From Candidatus Scalindua sp. (GTDB taxonomy: Bacteria > Planctomycetota > Brocadiia > Brocadiales > Scalinduaceae), in assembly GCA_021777035.1 (NCBI GenBank), contig JAIQZR010000012.1, forward strand, positions 1 through 38,792: a stretch of 38,792 nucleotides of DNA. Reading direction: 5' to 3'. Of the stretch, positions 8,179-17,353 are shown piece by piece. The notes beneath the pieces are model-generated. The model did no database searches. It saw nothing but the letters and a program-made list of their open reading frames with translations, and was not told the origin of the DNA. The position numbers were made by a program, and so were the translations under genes. Each line of letters opens with the position of its first letter. The stretch's first letter is position 1.

Positions 8179-8676
8179 ATGCGTAAATTATTAAGACTTA
8201 AAATTATTTTACTTGCATCGATTTTAACGATGACAAGTTCGGTGGTCGTGAACGCTGACCAGCTCACGGTGGCAGGGAAAACCTATGTCGGTATTGATCT
8301 TGGAAATCCTGGAGGACCCCTTTGGGGGTTTGTTTTTGGAGACGTTGGCGTTACAAGTGAGTTTTCTATTTTTCCGGCTGGTGCATTCTTTGATGACCTT
8401 GTATATGATCCCGGAGAGTGGCAAGAGATCCAGGATGTCCCGACAGTCTCTATTTTTCAAGGTGATATTACGGCTGCAAAGCCGGATTTGGATGTTTCTT
8501 TCCAATTAAAAAGTGTGTTTTTAACTGATTTGGGGTTGATTCCGCCTCCCAGCACCGCAATGTTTGGGAATTTAAATATAGCCATGGTTATTTATATTGA
8601 TATTGGCACCGTAAAAATTCCCATTATTGTAAATATTCCAAAACCGTTTCTCATGATAGAGATCGTATCCACTTGA
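8179..8676 (+). CDS. Secreted hypothetical protein
   Basis: 165 residues. The N-terminus has a textbook Sec signal peptide: basic MRKLLRLK, a hydrophobic stretch, and a likely cleavage after VVVNA26. The mature part is acidic, rich in Gly, Pro, Ile and Phe, has no cysteines, and looks beta-rich (for example alternating hydrophobics in MVIYIDIGTVKIPIIVNI). A GGGAGG ribosome site precedes the ATG. I do not recognise a family. It stands alone on the plus strand, divergent from moeA and convergent with the methyltransferase. The product is probably periplasmic or surface-exposed. Confidence 0.75.
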   Translation: MRKLLRLKIILLASILTMTSSVVVNADQLTVAGKTYVGIDLGNPGGPLWGFVFGDVGVTSEFSIFPAGAFFDDLVYDPGEWQEIQDVPTVSIFQGDITAAKPDLDVSFQLKSVFLTDLGLIPPPSTAMFGNLNIAMVIYIDIGTVKIPIIVNIPKPFLMIEIVST

Positions 8677-8841
8677 TTAAAACAGAAAAAGTCAGTGACG
8701 TATCTTAACAGGCTATCTGAGAACAGGTATTTTATTACAGCTTATTAAATCACAAATCCTTTAATGGCTGTCAAAAATGTAGTAGCTGATTTCCGGGATA
8801 AAGAACTTCTCTTTACGGACAACATCAACGCCAATATTTCC

Positions 8842-9678
8842 TTATTTCCGTGCGACAACGACAATTTCCAGAGATTCCGGGCTAATGGGTGTGCCGGTAA
8901 CATCAGAATATAGTTCTTCAACCTCAAAGCCGTTCTCTTCAAATTCGTTTCTGAGAGAGTCCTCGCTATAGTGTTGTAGCCAGTTGTATATAACACGTAT
9001 TCGTCTCTCTTCGATTACCGCGTATTTATCAAGTACTACTTTCTCTTCGTCATATTTGAATATGTTTTGAAAACAGTAATAATTTTCAGGTGACCAGAAA
9101 CCATCGAGACGGCTGTGCTCATATGTTTCCATCTCCTCTCTTTGATTGAAGGCGTTTAGTGAATAAACATCAATCAAAACAGAACCACCGGGTCTGAGAA
9201 ATTTATAAAACTTCTTTAACATAGTCCTTCTTTGCTCCGGGCTTAATGCACAGAAATCACACAACAGCAGTGTTATCAAGTCAAACCGATCTTCTGTTTC
9301 AAACTCAAGATAGTTTTGCTGGACATAGTTAATAGCTAATCCTTTCTGCTTCGCCACTTCATCTGCATGTTGAATAAATATTTCAGAAAAATCTATCCCC
9401 GTAACATTGGCCATTTTTTCCGCAAGTCGAGTTGCATAAGATCCCATACCGCAGCCAAAGTCCGCAACTTGTGTGTTTTTGCCTATTCCGAAACGATTGA
9501 TCATCCAGTCGACAGAGCGTTTAATAAACTCTTCATTCTGGCATGAAACTTCAAACTCTTCATTCAGGTGAGACTCGAGCATCCTCTTTGAAATGTGATT
9601 ATCAGTCCATAGAGCGTCTGCCGTATAAAACTGAAAAGATGCAGGGCGTGAATTTATCTTCTCTAACTGTTTAAACAT
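8842..9678 (-). CDS. Class I SAM-dependent methyltransferase
   Basis: 278 residues. Motif I is VADFGCGMGS (71-80), followed by the acidic ribose-binding region VTGIDFSEIFI; the post-motifs DLITLLLCDF and LRPGGSVLIDVYS complete a Rossmann-fold methyltransferase. The substrate cannot be told: small-molecule and unclassified Methyltransf_11/25-type members share this architecture. The N-terminal 60 residues (with SFQFYTADALWTD) form a cap typical of a subgroup I cannot name. The ATG at 9678 has a GAGAG-type ribosome site some distance upstream. It is monocistronic, and a decayed region lies upstream of it. Confidence 0.82.
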   Translation of the reverse strand: MFKQLEKINSRPASFQFYTADALWTDNHISKRMLESHLNEEFEVSCQNEEFIKRSVDWMINRFGIGKNTQVADFGCGMGSYATRLAEKMANVTGIDFSEIFIQHADEVAKQKGLAINYVQQNYLEFETEDRFDLITLLLCDFCALSPEQRRTMLKKFYKFLRPGGSVLIDVYSLNAFNQREEMETYEHSRLDGFWSPENYYCFQNIFKYDEEKVVLDKYAVIEERRIRVIYNWLQHYSEDSLRNEFEENGFEVEELYSDVTGTPISPESLEIVVVARK

Positions 9679-9789
9679 TAATTAATAATATTCTCTCGCA
9701 AAGCTATTGGTTATTTCATCCCTTAAGAAAAAGGGGTATCAGGGTCGTATCAAATATTAAACAATTAGGATGCGACCATAGACTTGTGT

Positions 9790-9993
9790 TCAATTGTTTT
9801 TTTCATTCCGCTTTGTGATTATAATAGGCTTAAATTTTTCCTTTAATAAGTCAAAGGCCGTTATTTGTAAGGGATTAATCTTTACTTCAACTTTTTTCCC
9901 TTTTTTCAATTTCCATATACAATCCCTTGAACCATTGTAAATAAAGTAATTGAAATGTGGAGTGTTGTTACTTTCATATATTTTTCCATCCTT
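9790..9993 (-). pseudogene. C-terminal gene fragment of unknown origin
   Basis: A stop-free reverse frame of about 67 codons ends with TGA at 9790. It reads with convincing protein-like composition, for example YFIYNGSRDCIWKLKKG and KVEVKINPLQITAFDLLKEK. It has no start codon near its beginning: an in-frame TAA lies just upstream, inside the truncated toxin frame. It looks like the 3' end of a gene that was joined to the toxin remnant by deletion. Family not recognised. Confidence 0.4.
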
Positions 9994-10037
9994 TTAATAT
10001 CTTTTAAGAATTGGTTAGACTGGGGTAGCCTTTTCAT
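9906..10037 (-). pseudogene. Truncated YafQ-like mRNA-interferase toxin
   Basis: The frame starts with ATG at 10037, overlapping the antitoxin stop as ATGA. The first 22 residues (starting MKRLPQSNQFLKDIKRMEK) match the opening of YafQ/RelE-fold toxins, which run Phe-x-Lys-Asp-x-Lys-Arg. After about residue 22 the frame turns into unrelated sequence and stops at 43 residues, against about 90 in intact YafQ. The catalytic histidines and C-terminus are missing, so no active toxin can be made. Confidence 0.55.
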
Positions 10038-10272
10038 TTTTTCCAACAATCAAACATTTCTTCAAGGGAATCAAAGGATTGAAAATCTTCGCCCTGGCTA
10101 CTTTTTTTCAAGGTCTTTTTTGTTGTTTCATTAGGGATGAGAATAGGGAACGGAATACCACCACGAAGGTATATTTGATTATAAAAAAGTCGGATAGCCT
10201 CGGTGGGACTCATTCGGCTTTTTTCTTGGTTTCTGGTTCAATTCTGGCATGAACGGTTGCTGATTTTTCCAT
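10034..10272 (-). pseudogene. RelB/DinJ-family antitoxin, frameshifted
   Basis: Frame one starts at ATG 10272 and reads MEKSATVHARIEPETKKKAE before a TGA at 10210. The adjacent frame continues as MSPTEAIRLFYNQIYLRGG and runs to a stop at 10034. Together they match the RelB/DinJ ribbon-helix-helix plan (ARI-x5-K, then LG-M-S-P-T-E-A-I-R), with about 5-8 codons missing at the junction. So a small out-of-frame deletion has broken the antitoxin. A TTGT-GAG-ACAA dyad lies about 12 bases upstream, where an autoregulatory operator would sit. Confidence 0.75.
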
Positions 10273-10318
10273 GTGACGATTGTCTCACAAATGCAATACA
10301 TTTACAAATAATTTGTTG

Positions 10319-10612
10319 TTAATCGGTGTTTAAGTAATCACCAAACCAGAATTCTAGAAGTTTTTCATCCTGTCGGAGTACTCCAATACATTGTCAACGT
10401 TTTCAGTTGCATTCAATTCGGTTAAGAGGAAAAACGCATGGATAAGAAATGTTTACTCTTCTTCAGCCCATCCAGCTCTATTAACCTTCTTGCCTTTAAA
10501 ATATTCATAACGTCTGACTACATTCTCAAAGATAGTCTCAAGATCGTTGATCAGGCTTGCGTGAGGCAAATCCGGTATGCCCTTTATAATCTGAGTATTT
10601 ATGCCGAAAACC
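10319..10612 (-). pseudogene. Unidentified broken gene with in-frame stop and frameshift
   Basis: A reverse frame beginning right after the GGDEF gene reads protein-like sequence (DLPHASLINDLETIFENVV, then RRYEYFKGKKVNRAGWAEEE), hits TAA at 10453, and continues in the same frame with FLLTELNATENVDNVLEYSD to a TAG. A shift to the next frame then gives LEFWFGDYLNTD and a stop at 10319. No ATG opens the frame; its 5' part overlaps the end of the cyclase gene or is lost. I do not recognise the family. It ends 46 bases before the antitoxin remnant. Confidence 0.4.
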
Positions 10613-11888
10613 TAACTTGATTTCTTCCCTGGTTTTTTGCTGAGTACAAAGCTTTGTCTGCCTGATTGAAGAGGAGGGATTGTGACAAGTCGGTACCAGG
10701 GGCCATTGTTGATATCCCGGCGCTTATTGAGATTGTTTTACAATCATTTACTTTTGATCCATCGTGTGTAATTTTCAGTGCTTGCACTCTCTTTCGAATT
10801 TTTTCTGCAATTTTGATCGCATTGTAAGAGTCTGCGCATGGGAGTATTAATGCAAACTCTTCTCCGCCATATCTGGCGGCCAGATCTCCGGGCCGTTTGG
10901 CGTACGGTTTAATGATACGGCTTATGTTTTTCAGGCATGCGTCTCCTTCCTGATGACCATAGGTGTCGTTGTAAGATTTAAAGGAGTCAATGTCTATCAG
11001 GATTATCGAAAGTGGGTGTGATTCCCTTTTGGCCCGCTTCCATTCATGGTTCAGGGTTTCATCGAAATGGCGTCTATTTGCAAGTTTTGTAAGTCCGTCT
11101 TTAAATGACATTTTACGTAACTTGTCCAGCATCTTATTACGTTCTGTGATATCACGGACAAAGGCCTGTACACCAACCGGTTGGCCCGATTGAAACATTA
11201 AATTGCTGCTGATTTCTGATGGCGTTACATGACCATCTTTAGAAATTATCTCCAGATCATAGACAGTTTTGGCTTCCCCTTTGATCTTATATTCAATCAT
11301 TTTTCTGGCTTTTTTTAAATGGCTAGGATTGAGTAGACAGGAAACATTTTTACCAATGATATCTTCAACATTGTAACCTGTTATCTTCTCTCCCATTTTG
11401 TTTACGGATGTAATATTTCCTTTCAGATCGATTGTGATTACCATATCATTTGCGTTATCGAGAAGTTCCCGATATTTTTCTTCACTCTTACGTAGTGAGG
11501 CTTCAGTACGCTTGCGTTCAGTGATGTCCCTTGCCGATACCATGTGAATATTACGTTCTTTGTGAATATGTGGTTTCATAAAAATTTCTATATCAACATA
11601 TGAACCATCGGTTTTTTTTACTACTAAATCAACCGGTCCGATAATTAAATCCGGTTCTTTTCCGGAGCGGTCTATAATGTCAATGGCAGTTTTATGTGAC
11701 TCCTTTGCAAGTATGTGAAGCAGCGATATTCCAATTACTTCTATTTTCTTCTGCTGATGAATTCCCAACAAGGTCAAAGATGATCGGTTTACATCGACTA
11801 TCACACCTGAATCGTGTAGTATAATACCTTCACTAACTGCGTCGAAAAGGCTTTGATAGGTTTCATGGTCTTTCGTAGTATTTTCCAT
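10599..11888 (-). CDS. PAS-PAS-GGDEF diguanylate cyclase
   Basis: 429 residues from ATG at 11888. Two PAS domains (about 8-125 and 130-255, each ending in an RDITER motif) precede a GGDEF domain (about 265-429). The active-site loop is GGEEF (341-345). An inhibitory I-site RPGD (332-335) lies exactly five residues upstream, so c-di-GMP product inhibition is expected. The protein has no membrane helix, so it should be a cytosolic sensor making c-di-GMP. A longer frame from TTG 12002 exists but would overlap the end of the S1 gene. No strong ribosome site precedes the ATG, so the start is less certain than the function. Confidence 0.88.
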   Translation of the reverse strand: MENTTKDHETYQSLFDAVSEGIILHDSGVIVDVNRSSLTLLGIHQQKKIEVIGISLLHILAKESHKTAIDIIDRSGKEPDLIIGPVDLVVKKTDGSYVDIEIFMKPHIHKERNIHMVSARDITERKRTEASLRKSEEKYRELLDNANDMVITIDLKGNITSVNKMGEKITGYNVEDIIGKNVSCLLNPSHLKKARKMIEYKIKGEAKTVYDLEIISKDGHVTPSEISSNLMFQSGQPVGVQAFVRDITERNKMLDKLRKMSFKDGLTKLANRRHFDETLNHEWKRAKRESHPLSIILIDIDSFKSYNDTYGHQEGDACLKNISRIIKPYAKRPGDLAARYGGEEFALILPCADSYNAIKIAEKIRKRVQALKITHDGSKVNDCKTISISAGISTMAPGTDLSQSLLFNQADKALYSAKNQGRNQVRFSA

Positions 11889-11955
11889 ATACTGATATTC
11901 AGAAGTGATACATTGTATTTCTGTCCGCCTGGCATATACCCACCAAGGATAACAT

Positions 11956-12804
11956 TTATTTTGTAGCTTGTTTACCGGCCAACTTAATACCGCCATTTTC
12001 AATCGTAATAAGCTTTTTCTTATAAATAGCGCCTATCGCTTTTTTGTACGTCTTCTTGCTTACGCCGAACATCTTATAGATAGTTTCCGGGGTGCTTTTA
12101 TCTGTTACCGGTAAAAAACCGCCTTTCGCTTTTAAGGCGGTAAGAATTGTATCTGTAATGTCATCGACTTTTTCATATCCTGTTTTATACAGACTAAGAT
12201 CTATTTTATTATCGCCTCTTACTTTTTTGATGTATCCCTTTGTTCTCTGCCCGATCTTTAATGGTTGAAACACTTCGTTAAAGTAGAGTACTCCCCAATG
12301 CGTGTTATCTATAATTGCTTTGTAACCTATATCGGTTTTACTGCATATCAACAATTCTACTTCCTGTCCCTCATGGAAATTACCCGGCGTATTGTCAAGG
12401 TACCTGTCCAGCCTGGTGGTGGCTGCAATGCGATTGGTTTTTGTGTCGACATAGACTCTGACTATATACGATTTGCCTTTTTCCATCGTCGGGGATTGTT
12501 CACCGAAAGGAACCAGCAGGTCTTTAAGCAGACCCCAGTCGAGGAAGGCCCCGACATGCTCGACCGCAACGACCTTCAGTAAGGCAAAGTCTCCCACCAT
12601 GGCATAAGGTTTTTCGGTAGTAGCAATAAAACGATCTTCGGAATCGAGATAGATAAAAACCGTGATGTGGTCATTAACTTTACTGTTTTCAGGTACATAC
12701 TTGCGTGGCAGCAGAATTTCTTCATGCTCTCCTCCGTCAAGATAAACGCCAAAATCAACTTCTTTTACCACCCTTAAATTGTTTAATGCTCCAATTATTG
12801 CCAC
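11956..12804 (-). CDS. cvfB: CvfB/YitL-like S1 RNA-binding protein
   Basis: 282 residues. Repeated S1-like OB domains occupy about residues 1-215 (for example VDFGVYLDGG, VGAFLDWGLLKDLLVPF and GYKAIIDNTHWGVLYFNEVF), followed by a C-terminal winged-helix (about 225-275, FGVSKKTYKKAIGAIYKK). This is the arrangement of CvfB, an RNA-binding regulator named from Staphylococcus. The LDWGLxKDLLVPFxEQ segment is characteristic. The start is GTG at 12804, with AGGA 8 bases upstream. It lies 67 bp before the cyclase gene on the same strand and may be co-transcribed with it. RNA target unknown. Confidence 0.9.
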   Translation of the reverse strand: MAIIGALNNLRVVKEVDFGVYLDGGEHEEILLPRKYVPENSKVNDHITVFIYLDSEDRFIATTEKPYAMVGDFALLKVVAVEHVGAFLDWGLLKDLLVPFGEQSPTMEKGKSYIVRVYVDTKTNRIAATTRLDRYLDNTPGNFHEGQEVELLICSKTDIGYKAIIDNTHWGVLYFNEVFQPLKIGQRTKGYIKKVRGDNKIDLSLYKTGYEKVDDITDTILTALKAKGGFLPVTDKSTPETIYKMFGVSKKTYKKAIGAIYKKKLITIENGGIKLAGKQATK

Positions 12805-12974
12805 GAATTAGTCCTATATATTTCCAATTTTTAAAGTTATTTTTCTAAACGTTGTACTTTGCGCTATTTCAACATTCATTTTTATACATTATCGTTAAAA
12901 TACATATCGTATTTAACAACCCCTCAATAAGTTAATAGTAACAAGGTTGTGTTCCAACAATAAAAACCGAGTAC

Positions 12975-14867
12975 TCACTGGTTATGCCCTTGTGTATCAC
13001 TAAATAAAGCGTTTATATGGCTTGTCAGTTCTAATAGTTTAAAAGGCTTTTTTATGAAAAAATCGACGCTTAAGGTGTTTTTCTCTGCTGGTGTGAGCGC
13101 TTCGGCCCAACCGGTGGAAACGCCGATCTTTGGCACTTTATCCAGTTCATTCAGCGCCTTTATTACATCATATCCAGTTACACCGGGCATGATCAGGTCA
13201 CATAATACAAGGTCAAAACTTTTAACCTTCGTAAGCTCAATAGCTTCAGTTCCATTGTTGACAGTCTTAACTATGTGACCCACACTTGAAAAGAATTTCT
13301 CCAGCATATTACATATATCCTTTCGGTCGTCTATCACAAGGATGTTAAGCCCCTTAGCCATTAAGTTACTGGTAGTCCTTGATGATAGTTTTTGCTGTTT
13401 AATCCCTTTATTGACAGGGATACACAATGTAATAGTTGTTGCTTTACCCAACTCACTTTCCACCTCTATACTGCCGTTATGACTCTCCATTGCACTATAG
13501 GCGATACTCATACCCAACCCGATCCTTTGCGGCCTTCTTGTAGTGAAAAACGGATCGAATACCTTCCTCTTTACCTCTTCTGACATACCATTGCCTGTAT
13601 CAGAGATGCTTACAAACACCTTATTCTCGCTACTCCATGTGTCAAATGAAATACAGCCACCATCAGGCATTGCATCCAGCGCATTGTTTATTATATTTAT
13701 GAACACATTTTCTAATTCTAAGGGATCACAAAATACGTCAGGTATTCCTTTCATGCCGTTTCTGTCTATTTCATATTGTATCTCTCCTGTATGAGCTATA
13801 TTTTCCCCTCCCGGTACTGTAGAATCTATTGTCTGGATTATTAATTGCCTCAAATCAAGGAAAATGTAATCGGAGGCATCTCTATCAGAGTCTATAAAAG
13901 CAACCATTTTTCTAACTATTCCAGCTCCTCTTTCACTGGCATTCAATATAGCATGTAACCCATTTTTCAATTCCGTTTCATCTTCAAAGCCTCTTTCCAG
14001 CAATTCCGCATTACCTTGAACGACAGCAAAAATATTATTAAACTCGTGGGCAACGCCTGCCGTTATTGCCCTCATGACATTCAACTTTTCTGACTTTAGT
14101 AACTGCTCTTCTCTCTCCTTTTGTTTTGCAACTGTTTCCAAAACTAAAACAGAAAAAATGATATCACCATTAATGCTTTTGACAGGCAGGGCAACCGTAT
14201 ATTTCAAATCAAGCATACCGTCCTTTTTCCTAACGCAAAGTTCTCCCCTCCATTCTTCACCAGAGGCAATCTTTCCCCTCATTTTCTCAAATATTCCGGA
14301 CGATGTTTTGTCAGATTGTAAAAAATGAATGTCCTTCCCTACGACTTCTTCAGGTGTGTAGTTGGTTATCTGAGAAAATTTGTTATTTACGAATTCTATA
14401 TTTCCTTCGGTATCCATTATCATAATCATGTATGGATTATGATCAATAGCGAAAAATAACCTGCGAATTCTTTCCTCTGTCTGTTTTTGTTTTCGCTCTA
14501 AATTCTTTCTATAAAGAGCGATTTCGATATTTGCCCTTATTTCATTTTCTCTAAACGGCTTTACAATATATCCAAATGGATCTGCTGGTATCGCCCTCTT
14601 TATATGCTCTTCATCCGCATACGCAGTCAGGAATATAATTGGAATATCCATATCCGTCTTTATTATTTTGGCAGCATCTATACCATCAAGCTTTCCTTGC
14701 ATAACAATATCCATGAGAATTAAATCGGGGTGGAGTTCTTTGGCCATACTCACAGATTCTTCTGCTGATGAGGCAGTCCCCACTACATCGTATTTCATGG
14801 ATTGTAGACAATCTTCTAATTGTGTGGTTATAACTGCCTCATCGTCTACTATCATTAATCGACTCAT
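12975..14867 (-). CDS. Hybrid histidine kinase: REC-PAS-HisKA-HATPase-REC
   Basis: 630 residues. A receiver domain (1-118; phospho-acceptor D53, T81, K103) is followed by a PAS domain (about 135-250), a dimerisation/phosphotransfer helix with H274 in AGVAHEFNN, a HATPase domain with N box INNALDAMPDGG, G1 DTGNGM and G2 GLGMSIA, and a second receiver (about 508-625, phospho-acceptor D557). No membrane segment is seen, so it is a cytosolic phosphorelay hub taking input through its own N-terminal receiver. No DNA-binding domain is present. Its ATG overlaps the stop of the broken kinase upstream as ATGA, which suggests that the ancestral pair worked together. Confidence 0.93.
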   Translation of the reverse strand: MSRLMIVDDEAVITTQLEDCLQSMKYDVVGTASSAEESVSMAKELHPDLILMDIVMQGKLDGIDAAKIIKTDMDIPIIFLTAYADEEHIKRAIPADPFGYIVKPFRENEIRANIEIALYRKNLERKQKQTEERIRRLFFAIDHNPYMIMIMDTEGNIEFVNNKFSQITNYTPEEVVGKDIHFLQSDKTSSGIFEKMRGKIASGEEWRGELCVRKKDGMLDLKYTVALPVKSINGDIIFSVLVLETVAKQKEREEQLLKSEKLNVMRAITAGVAHEFNNIFAVVQGNAELLERGFEDETELKNGLHAILNASERGAGIVRKMVAFIDSDRDASDYIFLDLRQLIIQTIDSTVPGGENIAHTGEIQYEIDRNGMKGIPDVFCDPLELENVFINIINNALDAMPDGGCISFDTWSSENKVFVSISDTGNGMSEEVKRKVFDPFFTTRRPQRIGLGMSIAYSAMESHNGSIEVESELGKATTITLCIPVNKGIKQQKLSSRTTSNLMAKGLNILVIDDRKDICNMLEKFFSSVGHIVKTVNNGTEAIELTKVKSFDLVLCDLIMPGVTGYDVIKALNELDKVPKIGVSTGWAEALTPAEKNTLSVDFFIKKPFKLLELTSHINALFSDTQGHNQ

Positions 14868-15769
14868 GCTTCCTCCTTGAAGTTGTTGAATTCTATAATA
14901 AATTCCGTACCCTTATTCCTTATAACCTCTATTTTCCTATTTAGTTGCTTTCTTACCAGTCTTAGCCCCAGGCTCTTAGCACCCTCAATATCAATCTCCT
15001 CTCATGAATACCTACACCATTATCTTTAACTTTCGTAATAATCGTACCATCATTAGGCTGCTGCATAGAGGTACTAATTAGCCCTTTTTGTTTCTTCCTG
15101 TATGCATGTTTAAGAGAATTTGAAATCAACTCGTTCAAGACAAGTGCACAGGGAACCGCTTGTGTCACAGGAAGGTACACATTGACAGACTTGATGTCAA
15201 GTGTAATTGTTTGCTCTTTTGAATAGATACTTAAAAGGCTTCCAGATAGCTCCTGAATATATTTTTCCATGTCTATTCTATCGAACCGTTCACTTTCATA
15301 GAGTTGTGAATGGACAATGGCCATGGCATTTACTCTGTTACGTGATTCTTCAAACAATGCAATCGCCTCTTGATTCTGCGTTTTCATACTGCTGATATCG
15401 AGCAGGCTTGAAATTATCTGGAGGTTATTCTTTACCCTGTGATGGACTTCATCCAGAATCACTTTTTTCTCGTTGAGAGATGCTTTTATCTGTTTTTAAA
15501 ATGCCTGGATTTTGTCCAATGGCTTCTTTGTAAGTATAACCTGTTAGTTGCGTAAACCTGGGATTGACGTATTCAATTTTGCCTGATGTGTTTGTAACCA
15601 TAATTGTACTGGGGCTTTGTTCGACTGCGCAGGACAATGTCCTGAGCCATTCCTCTAAATGTTTGTTCTCCGTGTTATTTTTTCGTTGGTCAGAATTATT
15701 CAATGCATTTGAGACGGACGCAATAAATCGTGATAACTTGTCTAATACCGCTTGAAGTGGTTTTTGCAT
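14864..15769 (-). pseudogene. Decayed PAS / HisKA_2 sensor histidine kinase
   Basis: Three pieces of one gene lie in different frames. Piece 1 (15769-15449) is a helical N-terminus and the first half of a PAS domain ending near QNPGILKTD. Piece 2, in the next frame, carries the linker KASLNEKKVILDEVHHRVKNN with the HisKA_2 phospho-histidine, then LVLNELISNSLKHAY and DNGVGI of the ATPase domain. A one-base shift near 15000 moves the rest to a third frame (EEIDIEGAKSLGLRLVR), which ends in TGA at 14864 overlapping the downstream gene. About 75 residues of PAS are missing at the first junction, so this is a real deletion and not only a read error. Confidence 0.82.
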
Positions 15770-15875
15770 TTAAACCTTATTCCTGGTTATTATCTTAAAT
15801 GTTTCTGATTAACAGGATTAATCCTTTGCCGTCCTCAGTTTCTTTTCCAAGAAGAGTTCAAGCCTTCATACAGAA

Positions 15876-17201
15876 CTACTTTACTAAAGAAATCATTATA
15901 TCCATCACGTTAGTCAGGGTGGGTCCCGTAATTATGTGCTCTCCGGTCTTGTTGAAAAAATTATAGGAGTCGTTTCTACTTAAATATTCTTCGGGCTTCA
16001 AGCGAAATTTCACTTTGGCATTATTACAAGTATTAGAATCAACGATTGCTCCCGTTGCGTCTGTTGGCCCATCAGTTCCATCAGTGCCTGCACTTAAAAC
16101 TACGATACCATCACATCCTGATATTTTCAGAGCGGCAGAAAGGGCAAATTCCTGATTTCTGCCACCCTTTCCTTTGCCTTTTATCGTAACGGTTGTTTCG
16201 CCTCCAGCAATTATACATGCGGGTTTGAGGACGGGTGTTCCTGTGCGGCTAACTTCCCTGGCAATTGCTGCAAAAAATTTTGCTGCTTCTCTACTCTCAC
16301 CCTCTACCAGAGAGGAAAGAATTATTGTGTTATATCCTAAATCTATGGCCTTTTTTTCAGCTGATTTTAGTGCTATTCTATTTGAGCCGACGATTACGGT
16401 TTGGGTGTTTTTAAATATCTCATTTCCGGTTTTAGGTGTTTCTTCAATTTTTCCAATCTTTCCGTTATTGAGAAATCTGTATATGCTATTCGGTATCTTG
16501 TCCTCTAATGAATATTTCTGAATTATTTCGCATGCGTCTTCAAAAGTGCTTTCGTCCGGTACGGTAGGGCCGGATGCTATAATGTCCGTCGGGTCTCCAA
16601 CGACATCAGATAGTATTAATGTGATAAGCGTTGAGGGGTATGAAGCCATCGCAAGCTGTCCGCCTTTTACTGACGATAAATGTTTCCTTACTGTATTGAT
16701 TTCGTCAATCCGGGCTCCACAGATAAGCAATTTGGCTGAAGTTGTTTGTATGGCAGGTAACGTTATCTCTTTATGCGGTTGAACGAGTAGTGCTGATCCT
16801 CCTCCGGAGATAAGACAGATAACCATATCTTTGTTGCCGGTTTTGGATAAAAGACTGAGGATTTTCGAAGTACCTTTTATGCCGTTTTCATCAGGAATGG
16901 GATGTGATGCTTCGATAGTTTCAATCTTTCTAAGTGGTAAGCCATGATTGTATTTCACCACAATGACACCACTATCAATTCTATCCCCAAGAAGCTCTTC
17001 TATGGCACTAGCCATTGGAGCGCACGCTTTTCCTCCGCCGACTACATATATATTCTCATAGTTATTGAGATTATACTCTCTCTTTTCTACTAAAAATGTA
17101 GAATCGTGAATACTTATTTTTTTCTTAACTAACTGTTCCGGATTTAATGCGTCAAGTACGTGTTCAAAGATTTCATTAGCGTGTTTTCTAAGATTAGGCA
17201 T
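15876..17201 (-). CDS. gckA: Glycerate 2-kinase (GckA/TtuD, MOFRL family)
   Basis: 441 residues. The N-terminal DUF4147 domain has VVGGGKACAPMA (about 53-64), ISGGGSALL and LSDVVGDPTDIIASGPT; the C-terminal MOFRL domain has GGRNQEFALSAA and SAGTDGTDGPTDATGA. Members phosphorylate D-glycerate to 2-phosphoglycerate with ATP. The ATG at 17201 has an AAGGTG site. It follows the flavodiiron gene on the same strand after 152 bases. With the glucosylglycerate genes upstream, it could return glycerate released from the solute to glycolysis; that link is inference. Family call is firm, physiological substrate probable. Confidence 0.92.
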   Translation of the reverse strand: MPNLRKHANEIFEHVLDALNPEQLVKKKISIHDSTFLVEKREYNLNNYENIYVVGGGKACAPMASAIEELLGDRIDSGVIVVKYNHGLPLRKIETIEASHPIPDENGIKGTSKILSLLSKTGNKDMVICLISGGGSALLVQPHKEITLPAIQTTSAKLLICGARIDEINTVRKHLSSVKGGQLAMASYPSTLITLILSDVVGDPTDIIASGPTVPDESTFEDACEIIQKYSLEDKIPNSIYRFLNNGKIGKIEETPKTGNEIFKNTQTVIVGSNRIALKSAEKKAIDLGYNTIILSSLVEGESREAAKFFAAIAREVSRTGTPVLKPACIIAGGETTVTIKGKGKGGRNQEFALSAALKISGCDGIVVLSAGTDGTDGPTDATGAIVDSNTCNNAKVKFRLKPEEYLSRNDSYNFFNKTGEHIITGPTLTNVMDIMISLVK

Positions 17202-17353
17202 TTTTCACCTTAAAAACGTTTTAACAAGAAATTTTAAAGTCAATGCTGGATGAGCATAGCATGACATATGAGGATTCGGCCTCCGACCTTAATTCACCCT
17301 ACAAGAAAACAAATGTACGGTACAACGTATGGTGGATTAAATTGAAGTGATGT

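Noticed and set aside
10438-10620. A 60-residue plus-strand frame in the gap beside the cyclase
   Set aside because: The opposite strand carries the more protein-like broken gene, and the plus frame has no recognisable features.
11889-12002. Extended start of the PAS-GGDEF gene at TTG 12002
   Set aside because: It would overlap the end of the S1 gene by 47 bases and adds residues without PAS homology; ATG 11888 opens directly into the PAS domain.
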